Shown here one piece after another: positions 6,573-11,550 of a stretch of 11,550 bases of DNA; position 1 is the stretch's first letter; each line of letters begins with the position of its first letter. The stretch spans positions 1 to 11,550 of the forward strand of contig DBCE01000236.1 in NCBI GenBank assembly GCA_002292895.1. Direction: 5' to 3'. A program made the position numbers and the translations under genes. Origin of the DNA: Phycisphaerales bacterium UBA966 (lineage in GTDB: Bacteria; Planctomycetota; Phycisphaerae; Phycisphaerales; SM1A02). Under the pieces are notes generated by a model that was not told the origin of the DNA, searched no databases, and worked only from the letters and a program-made list of their open reading frames with translations.

Positions 6573-8033
6573 GTGACGAAGGACGCAACACACGCCGTCG
6601 ATGAGCATTCGGGATATCGCTCGCCGCTTGAAACTCGCAACGCCAGCGCCCGCATGCGCAGCACTTGGAGCGCGCGCCGCAAGTTTGGTACGTGGCGCCG
6701 TATCTGGTTAGCACTGGCGGAGTCGCAACACGAACTTGGACTCTCAGTGACCGCCGCGCAGATCACGGAGCTGCGCGCGCATTTAGATGACATCGATTTC
6801 GCCAACGCCGACGCGCACGAAGCGCGCCTCCGCCATGATGTGATGGCGCACGTGCACGCCTTTGGGGACGCTGCACCGCACGCGCGTGGAATCATCCATC
6901 TTGGTGCCACCAGCCAAGATGTGGTGTGCAACGCGGACACACTGATCCTGCGCGACGCGCTCACCATCATCGCCGAGAAACTCGCGCGCGCCATTGATCG
7001 CGCCGGCACGTTCGCCACCGATCATCGCGCCCTGCCCACGCTTGGGTGGACGCACTTTCAGCCCGCGCAACCGACCACGGTCGGCAAGCGCGCCACCCTG
7101 TGGGCGCAGGATTTGGCGATCGCGCTCTCAGAAATCGAAGGCCGCATCGATGGCATGCGCCTGCGCGGCCTGCGCGGCGCCACCGGAACGCAGGCTTCAT
7201 ATCTGGGACTCTTGGGTGGTGATGCCGCCAAGGTGGAAGCCCTGGAGCGCAGCTTTGCAGCCAAGCTCGGTTGGCCAGCGGATCGCTGCTGGCCAGTATG
7301 CGGGCAAACCTACCCTCGCCTGGTAGATGCACAGATTCTTTCTAGTCTGGCGATCGCCGCCGCTGCTATCCACAAGTGCTGCAACGATCTTCGACTGCTG
7401 GCAAACCTCAAGGAAATCGAGGAGCCGTTTGAAGCCGAACAGATCGGCTCCAGCGCCATGGCCTACAAGCGCAACCCGATGCGCTGCGAACGAGCCACTG
7501 GACTGGCACGCTTCGTGATGAATCTCTCCGGCAACGGTCTTGATACTGCGGCCACGCAGTGGCTCGAACGCACACTGGATGACAGCGCCAATCGTCGCTT
7601 GTCGCTTCCCGAAGCGTTCTTGGCACTCGATGGGGCGCTCGACATTCTTGCCAATGTCTTGGGTGGCTTAGTAGTGCACCGCGCTTCCATTCGCGCCCGC
7701 TTGGATGCCGAACTTCCGTTCATGGCAAGCGAAGACATCCTCCTTGCTGCCACCGCGCGCGGCGCGGATCGCCAGCATGCGCACGAAGCGATCCGTGTTC
7801 ATAGTCAAGCCGCTGGACATGCAGTGAAGAGCGAAGGAAAGCCCAACGATCTGCTGGCGCGCCTCCGCAAAGAGTCGCTCTTTGCAGGGCTGGATCTTGA
7901 TGGACTCTTAGATGCATCCGCGTACATCGGTCGCGCGCCGGAGCAAGTGGACGCGTTTATTGCAAGCGTTGTGCAACCCATTCGAACCCGATACCGCGCA
8001 ACCATCGCCGACGAACCACAGGTACGGGTGTAA
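6573..8033 (+). CDS. purB: Adenylosuccinate lyase
   Basis: Cleaves SAICAR to AICAR and adenylosuccinate to AMP, releasing fumarate, in purine synthesis; a cytoplasmic homotetramer in this superfamily. The 486-residue product opens with YRSPLETRNAS (15-25), then RLRHDVMAHVHAFG at 85-98, HLGATSQDV at 109-117, THFQPAQPTTVGKR at 160-173 with catalytic His161, and GTQASYLGL at 205-213. The superfamily signature IGSSAMAYKRNPMR is at 291-304, with the catalytic serine in its flexible loop. The usual P of GSSAMPYKRNP is Ala here. LERTLDDSANRR follows. These blocks match the long, animal-type adenylosuccinate lyases I recall (RHDVMAHVH, ERTLDDSANRR) better than E. coli PurB. The GTG start lies 7 nt after TACGAT, and no better in-frame start precedes the conserved YRSPL block. 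The gene is preceded by plsY and followed by an isochorismatase-fold gene. Confidence 0.95.
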   Translation: MTKDATHAVDEHSGYRSPLETRNASARMRSTWSARRKFGTWRRIWLALAESQHELGLSVTAAQITELRAHLDDIDFANADAHEARLRHDVMAHVHAFGDAAPHARGIIHLGATSQDVVCNADTLILRDALTIIAEKLARAIDRAGTFATDHRALPTLGWTHFQPAQPTTVGKRATLWAQDLAIALSEIEGRIDGMRLRGLRGATGTQASYLGLLGGDAAKVEALERSFAAKLGWPADRCWPVCGQTYPRLVDAQILSSLAIAAAAIHKCCNDLRLLANLKEIEEPFEAEQIGSSAMAYKRNPMRCERATGLARFVMNLSGNGLDTAATQWLERTLDDSANRRLSLPEAFLALDGALDILANVLGGLVVHRASIRARLDAELPFMASEDILLAATARGADRQHAHEAIRVHSQAAGHAVKSEGKPNDLLARLRKESLFAGLDLDGLLDASAYIGRAPEQVDAFIASVVQPIRTRYRATIADEPQVRV

Positions 8034-8123
8034 GCGCGCCTTCACGCGCATGAACTCCACCACCCACGCATCATTCACTGATACCGCGCTCGGCAACAGC
8101 GAATCGCAACAAAGGTCCCCACT
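8034..8123 (+). other. Short spacer between purB and the isochorismatase-fold gene
   Basis: Ninety bases without a gene. Immediately after the purB stop is a short hairpin, GCGCG-CCTTCA-CGCGC (8034-8049), not followed by a T-run. Near the end AAAGG lies about 8 nt before the next ATG and is a good Shine-Dalgarno site. No clear promoter is recognised. Confidence 0.3.
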
Positions 8124-8693
8124 ATGGCACTCCCTCGACTTCGCCCTGAATCCACCGCGCTCCTTGTGATTGACGTGCAGGACCGACTGATGCCCACCAT
8201 CGCAGCCCGCGAGCGGGTAGAGACCAATTGCGCGTTGCTTGCACGCGCTGCCGGTGCCCTGGGAATGCCGGTCATCTGCACCGAGCAGTACGTGCGCGGT
8301 CTGGGGGGAACGGTTGACACCGTTCGTGACGCGCTTCCTGACACCACGGAGGTGATTGAGAAGACCCAGTTCAGCGCTCTTGTGGACGGGGTGCGCGCCG
8401 CACTCCGAACGCAACGACGTCCAACCGTGTTGGTGTGCGGTGTCGAAGCACATGTGTGTGTTCTGCAAACCGTCCTGGATCTTGTTGCCGCCGGATGGAC
8501 GGTCTTCTATGCCACCGACGCAATTTCTGCGGGTCAAGTTGACCAGGTGGAACATGCATTCCGCCGCATGGATCGAGCCGGCGCACTTCCCACCGGAACG
8601 CTCGGCGCCATGTACGAGTTGATCGGCGATGCATCACACCCGTCCTTCCGCGACATCTTGGAGCTGGCCAAGCGAGTGCCTAAAAACGCCTAA
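8124..8693 (+). CDS. Isochorismatase-fold cysteine hydrolase (ISOC1/ISOC2-like)
   Basis: A cytoplasmic cysteine hydrolase of the isochorismatase/nicotinamidase fold. The 189 residues carry the full Asp-Lys-Cys triad: Asp17 in LLVIDVQD, Lys80 in IEKTQFSA, and Cys112 in GVEAHVCV, the last preceded by the cis-peptide region GVEAH. The C-terminal GDASHPSFRDILELAK resembles the closing segment of animal ISOC1/ISOC2 and their bacterial relatives, whose substrates are poorly defined. It lacks the extra features of true nicotinamidases, such as the metal-binding Asp-x-His, and of siderophore isochorismatases with a carrier domain. A good Shine-Dalgarno (AAAGG, 8 nt) sets the ATG. It is the last plus-strand gene before a convergent histone-like gene. 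No pathway link with purB is evident. Confidence 0.88.
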   Translation: MALPRLRPESTALLVIDVQDRLMPTIAARERVETNCALLARAAGALGMPVICTEQYVRGLGGTVDTVRDALPDTTEVIEKTQFSALVDGVRAALRTQRRPTVLVCGVEAHVCVLQTVLDLVAAGWTVFYATDAISAGQVDQVEHAFRRMDRAGALPTGTLGAMYELIGDASHPSFRDILELAKRVPKNA

Positions 8694-8725
8694 CGCGTCG
8701 CTAGCGGAATTCGCCAACGACGCGT
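8693..8725. terminator. Hairpin between convergent genes, possible bidirectional terminator
   Basis: ACGCGTCG at 8693-8700 pairs perfectly with CGACGCGT at 8718-8725. Inside, GCG and CGC pair across a GAATT loop, separated from the outer stem by a small internal loop. It begins at the last base of the isochorismatase stop codon and lies between two genes that face each other. No T-run follows on either side, so termination is inferred from position and symmetry only. Confidence 0.4.
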
Positions 8726-8770
8726 CAGGTTTGCATTTCGGTTGCCGTGCGCCACATGCGCCGAACCTCA

Positions 8771-8809
8771 GGAGCACTGGCTCCAGAAGTCGCCTGCTTA
8801 CTGAGCAGG
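8771..8809 (-). other. Two small hairpins at the 3' end of the histone-like gene
   Basis: On the minus strand, CCTGCT-CAGTA-AGCAGG (8793-8809) spans the stop codon of the histone-like gene. GGAGC-CAGT-GCTCC (8771-8784) follows. Either could act in 3'-end formation or mRNA stability, but neither is followed by a T-rich tract. Confidence 0.3.
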
Positions 8810-8989
8810 ACCGCCTTCGGCTGCATCGCGGAGGTTCAGGACGCCCTGACGAACCGACTGGGCGCACTCCTTGACTTCCTGCATGGTCTTGCGGACGCGG
8901 GTGCCCGCAGCCTTGTTGCCGCCAACGGCCTTCTTGATGTCGTCATCGCACTCCACGATGAGCTTCTTCATTCGTTCATATGCATCCAT
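8798..8989 (-). CDS. Histone H1-like (Hc1-type) small DNA-binding protein
   Basis: A 63-residue basic-helical protein of the bacterial histone H1/Hc1-like family, thought to bind DNA in the nucleoid. Residues 1-20 (YERMKKLIVECDDDIKK) form a charged helix. The family hallmark GGNKAAGTRVRKTMQEVK occupies 23-40, and a second helix runs to about 55 (CAQSVRQGVLNLRD). The chlamydial Lys/Ala-rich DNA-condensing tail is missing, as in the short forms I recall from Planctomycetes and Bacteroidetes, so strong condensation cannot be assumed. The gene is monocistronic: it converges with the isochorismatase-fold gene and diverges from fabZ. AGAGGAG about 8 nt before the ATG is the best Shine-Dalgarno in the window, suggesting high expression. 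Asp/Glu residues flank the basic core, so net charge is near neutral. DNA binding is a family inference. Confidence 0.85.
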   Translation of the reverse strand: MDAYERMKKLIVECDDDIKKAVGGNKAAGTRVRKTMQEVKECAQSVRQGVLNLRDAAEGGPAQ

Positions 8990-9187
8990 GGTCTGATCTC
9001 CTCTGGAATTAGGTTTCTGCGTACATGCGCCGCGGGGTTCGCGGCGGGCAATTCGTGAATCGGGACCCCCAAGGACCCCTCTTGCGCTTCAAGCGTACCC
9101 GGGGCGGACGCTCCGAGTGGGCAGATCTGCCAAAAATACCGGGTTCAGGACGCTAAAAACGCCCCTGCGCTCCGCAGCAGGTTCTGA
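8990..9187. promoter_or_regulatory. Divergent upstream region of the histone-like gene and fabZ-like gene
   Basis: This 198-bp gap must hold the promoter of the minus-strand histone-like gene and probably one for the fabZ-like cluster. It contains a GCCGCG-GGGTT-CGCGGC hairpin (9029-9045), an 11-nt palindrome CGCTTcAAGCG (9085-9095), a perfect 10-nt palindrome GCAGATCTGC (9121-9130), and a small CTGCG-CTC-CGCAG hairpin (9165-9177) just before the fabZ-like ribosome site. No -35/-10 pair is convincing. The palindromes are candidate operators only. Confidence 0.45.
9029..9045 (-). other. GC-rich hairpin in the leader region of the histone-like gene
   Basis: A perfect 6-bp stem (GCCGCG/CGCGGC) with a 5-nt loop, centred about 50 nt upstream of the ATG at 8989. 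If transcription starts upstream of it, it would sit in the 5' UTR and could affect stability or translation. If not, it is promoter-proximal DNA. No T-run follows. Confidence 0.3.
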
Positions 9188-9715
9188 ATGGACACATTAT
9201 CATTAACCGAGTACCCCCTTCCCGACCCCCCGGAGACGCCCGTGGCTACCGAATTCGTCGTTGACCTTGATGCCGTTGACACCAATCGGGTTCTCTTTGG
9301 CGGCGACGCCCTAAATGACTGCCTCCCGCAAATGGGACACATGCGCCAATGCGACGGCGTGCTTTGGCACAATCCTGAATTCACCCTCGGCGTTGGTCAC
9401 AAACTGGTCCGACCAGACGAATTCTGGGTCGAGGGGCACATTCCCGGTCGACCGCTCCTTCCTGGGGTGCTCATGATCGAAGCCGTTGCGCAATTGGCCA
9501 GTTTTCTGAATACCAAGAGCGGGCGAGTGCAAGGGTTCCTTGGTTTCACCCGATGCGATGAGGTGAGCTTCCGGGGCCAGGTAGTTCCGGGCGACACCCT
9601 GTACCTCTTGGCGAGCCTCATGGAGTTCAATCGACGCCGATTCGTCTCGCACTGCCAAGGGGTTGTCAATGGCAAGTTGGTCTTTGACGGCAAGATCACG
9701 GGAATGACCCTCTGA
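9188..9715 (+). CDS. FabZ/FabA-like 3-hydroxyacyl-ACP dehydratase (hotdog fold)
   Basis: Likely removes water from 3-hydroxyacyl-ACP in fatty-acid synthesis or a related pathway, in the cytoplasm. In the 175-residue reading, GHIPGRPLLPGVLMIEA carries His84 of the GHFPG-type motif and Glu98 of the central helix (MIEAVAQLAS), so the catalytic pair is present. FRGQVVPGDTLYL at 128-140 is the conserved strand pair of hotdog dehydratases. The N-terminal third (DALNDCLPQMGHMRQCDGVLW) lacks the usual LPHR-PFLLVDR opening of FabZ, which marks this as a divergent member that may serve a special pathway. Start choice: ATG 9188 has AGG 6 nt upstream. GTG 9242 (157 residues) has GGAGA directly upstream and drops a Pro-rich stretch, so it is a serious alternative. 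manA follows after 31 bp. Confidence 0.85.
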   Translation: MDTLSLTEYPLPDPPETPVATEFVVDLDAVDTNRVLFGGDALNDCLPQMGHMRQCDGVLWHNPEFTLGVGHKLVRPDEFWVEGHIPGRPLLPGVLMIEAVAQLASFLNTKSGRVQGFLGFTRCDEVSFRGQVVPGDTLYLLASLMEFNRRRFVSHCQGVVNGKLVFDGKITGMTL

Positions 9716-9734
9716 CGCCAGCGCTCGCAGGCGG

Positions 9735-9740
9735 TACCGT
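9735..9740 (+). promoter_or_regulatory. -10-like hexamer 6 nt before manA
   Basis: TACCGT (TANNNT) is followed by 6 nt and ATG 9747. No standard Shine-Dalgarno is present; GGAT is only 2-3 nt from the ATG. This suggests a separate, possibly leaderless, transcript for manA although it sits 31 bp after the fabZ-like gene. Confidence 0.35.
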
Positions 9741-9746
9741 GGATCC

Positions 9747-10817
9747 ATGCCGCTTCCTCCGCTCCGATGTGCCCCGATCCTGAAGCCTCGTGCCTGGGGC
9801 GGTCGCTCCTTGAGGCAACTTGGCAAGTTGGTTCCCCCAGCGCCGGCTGCCCCCGTTGGAGAGAGTTGGGAAATCGCCGACCTCGCCGCGCCCGTCGTTG
9901 ATGGCATCTCCCACGTCGCCAGCGGGCCGTTCGCGGGCCAAGGACTTTCACAACTCATCGCCACCCATGGCACCGCGCTGCTTGGTCGCGCTCGTGCAAA
10001 TTCCGGACACTTTCCACTGCTGATCAAGTACCTCGATGCCGCAGAGAATCTCTCCGTGCAAGTGCACCCCACTGCGGAGTACGCGCGCACTCACCCCGGC
10101 GCGCACCTGAAGACCGAGGCATGGTTTGTGATTTCCGCCACTCCCGGGGCATCGATCTATCGAGGTGTTCGTCCCACGGTGACGCCTGCGGAGTTCCGCG
10201 CCGCCCTCGCTGACGGAAGCGCAGTGAACCTCTTGGTTCGCGAGCCAGTGGTCGCGGGCGACTGCATTCCGCTGGAGAGCGGGCTGTGTCACGCACTTGG
10301 CACCGGCGTCATGGTTGCCGAGGTGCAAACACCCAGCGACACCACATTCCGCGTGTTTGATTGGAACCGCAACGATCCGGCGCGGCCGCTCCATATCGAT
10401 CAAGCGATGGAATGCATCTTGTTTGGCGCGGCGCAGCGGCTTCCCGAGCGACCGATCACATCCATCGCCCGCGCCAAACCCATGTGGAGCGATGGACTGC
10501 GCGCCGCCACACTCTGTGCGAACGAATACTTTGAAATTGAGGCCATCGAAGCATCCCCATCCGGCGATGCCGCCCCATTTGCATGCATCACGGACAATGC
10601 GCCGGTCATACTCATGCTGGTGCGCGGCGAGGCAGTGATGGAATCAGACGGACATCGTCCCGAACATCTACGAGCTGGCGACACCGTGCTCCTTCCAGCA
10701 GACCTGGTTGCAACCACCATGGACCTGGCACCGGAGTCGCTTCTCTTGCGTGCCGTCATGCCAGACCCGGCGCGCCGCATCAATGATGCCCGACCACACG
10801 GAGAGCACCTCTCATGA
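9747..10817 (+). CDS. manA: Mannose-6-phosphate isomerase, class I
   Basis: Interconverts mannose 6-phosphate and fructose 6-phosphate, feeding GDP-mannose synthesis or allowing mannose use; a zinc-dependent cupin enzyme of the cytoplasm. In 356 residues the zinc ligands are visible: Gln105 and His107 in LSVQVHP, Glu124 in KTEAW, and His182 in GLCHALGTG. GESWEIAD at 38-45 and VQTPSDTTFRVFDWNR at 193-208, with the active-site Arg, are also present. The C-terminal cupin half (from about 260) is less conserved but complete. The start is ATG 9747. A TACCGT hexamer lies 6 nt upstream and no ribosome site is seen. The stop overlaps the next gene by ATGA. Its product could supply the mannose donor used by the LpcC-like transferase about 6 kb away, which is a functional guess only. 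Confidence 0.92.
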   Translation: MPLPPLRCAPILKPRAWGGRSLRQLGKLVPPAPAAPVGESWEIADLAAPVVDGISHVASGPFAGQGLSQLIATHGTALLGRARANSGHFPLLIKYLDAAENLSVQVHPTAEYARTHPGAHLKTEAWFVISATPGASIYRGVRPTVTPAEFRAALADGSAVNLLVREPVVAGDCIPLESGLCHALGTGVMVAEVQTPSDTTFRVFDWNRNDPARPLHIDQAMECILFGAAQRLPERPITSIARAKPMWSDGLRAATLCANEYFEIEAIEASPSGDAAPFACITDNAPVILMLVRGEAVMESDGHRPEHLRAGDTVLLPADLVATTMDLAPESLLLRAVMPDPARRINDARPHGEHLS

Positions 10818-11550
10818 TCACGCTCACACTCGGTGCGCTGCTCGCGGCTCTGCATGGCGTGCAGGCTCCGCCGGTTGCGCCAGCACCGCCACAACAGCGG
10901 GTCGGTCCGTCCACCGTTGTCCCACCACCGTTCGTTCCGACTGCGGGCGCTCAGCCTGCTGCAGGTGGCACGAAGCCGGGCACGATGCCTCCGCCGTACA
11001 TCGAGGGCGCAAGCCAGTTTCTTGTGCAGCCCGGACAGACTTGGCAGCATCTCCTTGCCGAGGTGAAGCCTGGCGATGAAATCATCTTTCCATCCGGATT
11101 CCATGTTGCGCAAGTGATCGATGGACTGCAAGGCACACGCGAGAAGCCGATCTTCATCCGCAGTCGCGACCGCATTCCTGCGGCTGTTGCATGTGATGGC
11201 GATGGTTGGGTCTTTCGCAGATGTAAGCACGTGGTACTTGAGAACATCATGTTTCTCAGCCCGCGCGGCGCGGCTGTGGTGATTGACGGACGCGATGGCC
11301 AAGCGGCGCCCGCGCAACCCTGGCCTGCTGAATTCACGCTGCGCAGTTGCACCATCAATGGCGCGCGCGCAAACGCGGAGCAGGACGCAGTGCGCTTGCA
11401 CTCGGTCACCAATGTTCGCATTGACCAAGTGCAAGTGGAGGGATGGAATGATGCAGCGGTTGAGATTGTTGACTCGCGCCGCGTCTTGGTGCGCGGGTTG
11501 ATGATGGTGCCCAACAACACCATGCCACAGAACGTTGGCATCAAGGTGCT
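10814..11550 (+). CDS. Secreted parallel beta-helix (pectate-lyase-like) protein, 5' part
   Basis: About 245 residues are visible from ATG 10814, whose ATGA overlap with the manA stop fixes the start; GGAGAG lies about 10 nt upstream. Residues 1-18 are a short signal peptide (MITLTLGALLAALHGVQA). A Pro/Ala/Gln-rich linker covers about 19-63. From about residue 67, FLVQPGQTWQHLLAEVKPGDEI is the opening of right-handed beta-helix proteins of the chondroitinase B / pectate-lyase-like kind, followed by GTREKPIFIRSRD. Repeating coils then show V/I-N-rich turns (KHVVLENIMFLSP, EFTLRSCTINGAR, TNVRIDQVQVEGWNDAAVEI, RRVLVRGLMM). Such proteins act on, or bind, polysaccharides outside the cytoplasm. No catalytic residue can be named from this part. 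Coupling to manA hints at sugar metabolism but proves nothing. The gene runs off the window. Confidence 0.8.
   Translation, partial: MITLTLGALLAALHGVQAPPVAPAPPQQRVGPSTVVPPPFVPTAGAQPAAGGTKPGTMPPPYIEGASQFLVQPGQTWQHLLAEVKPGDEIIFPSGFHVAQVIDGLQGTREKPIFIRSRDRIPAAVACDGDGWVFRRCKHVVLENIMFLSPRGAAVVIDGRDGQAAPAQPWPAEFTLRSCTINGARANAEQDAVRLHSVTNVRIDQVQVEGWNDAAVEIVDSRRVLVRGLMMVPNNTMPQNVGIKV

Noticed and set aside
8747..9058. 103-codon plus-strand open frame opposite the histone-like gene
   Set aside because: The minus strand carries a clear Hc1 core motif with a strong ribosome site. The plus frame has neither.
8680..9163. Direct repeat CTAAAAACGCC at 8680-8690 and 9153-9163 flanking the histone-like gene
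   Set aside because: Several chance 11-nt matches are expected in a window of this size, and the first copy lies inside the coding end of the isochorismatase-fold gene.
10400..11434. 344-codon minus-strand open frame across the manA 3' end and the beta-helix gene
   Set aside because: It crosses two plus-strand genes joined by an ATGA overlap and encodes Arg/Ser-rich sequence without any family resemblance.
1..11550. CRISPR array, insertion sequence, tRNA, rRNA or phage region
   Set aside because: No regular spaced repeats, transposase motifs, terminal inverted repeats or cloverleaf-like sequences were recognised, and genes are tightly packed.

Overview
The window is GC-rich, gene-dense bacterial chromosome carrying ten genes, the first and last cut by the window edges. 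No mobile element, CRISPR array, tRNA or rRNA was seen. The gene mix suggests a Planctomycetota bacterium, possibly Phycisphaerae: a short histone H1-like (Hc1-type) protein, a secreted transglutaminase-like protein, an LpcC-like LPS-core mannosyltransferase, a beta-helix exoprotein, and starts with and without Shine-Dalgarno sites. This placement is inferred from gene content and recalled family resemblance; no search was run.

Left part, minus strand (1-3453): lysS (lysyl-tRNA synthetase) is followed by a transglutaminase-like protein that overlaps its end, then by the 5' part of nnrD (NAD(P)H-hydrate dehydratase) joined by an ATGA overlap. This looks like one operon. The transglutaminase gene is split by a single-base frameshift near 1370. 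Both halves are otherwise intact, so it is either a very recent pseudogene or a sequence error.

Middle, plus strand (3543-8693): divergent from lysS run an LpcC-like glycosyltransferase, an overlapping 6-phosphofructokinase, plsY (acyl-phosphate:glycerol-3-phosphate acyltransferase), purB (adenylosuccinate lyase of the type seen in animals) and an isochorismatase-fold hydrolase. These are mainly housekeeping functions: envelope sugar transfer, glycolysis, phospholipid synthesis and purine synthesis.

Right part (8694-11550): a 63-residue histone H1-like gene on the minus strand sits between the convergent isochorismatase gene and a divergent plus-strand cluster. That cluster holds a FabZ-like hotdog dehydratase, a class I mannose-6-phosphate isomerase (manA), and a secreted parallel beta-helix protein cut by the window end.

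The clearest cross-cutting signal is in the start regions. Five genes (lysS, the glycosyltransferase, plsY, purB, manA) have a TANNNT -10-like hexamer 6-9 nt before the start codon, and four of them lack a convincing Shine-Dalgarno site. In contrast, nnrD, the transglutaminase gene, the isochorismatase-fold gene, the histone-like gene and the beta-helix gene have GGAG/AAGG-type sites. This suggests leaderless transcripts for the first group. I found no convincing novel multi-gene system; the leads are this start architecture, the frameshift, and the mix of enzyme subfamilies.
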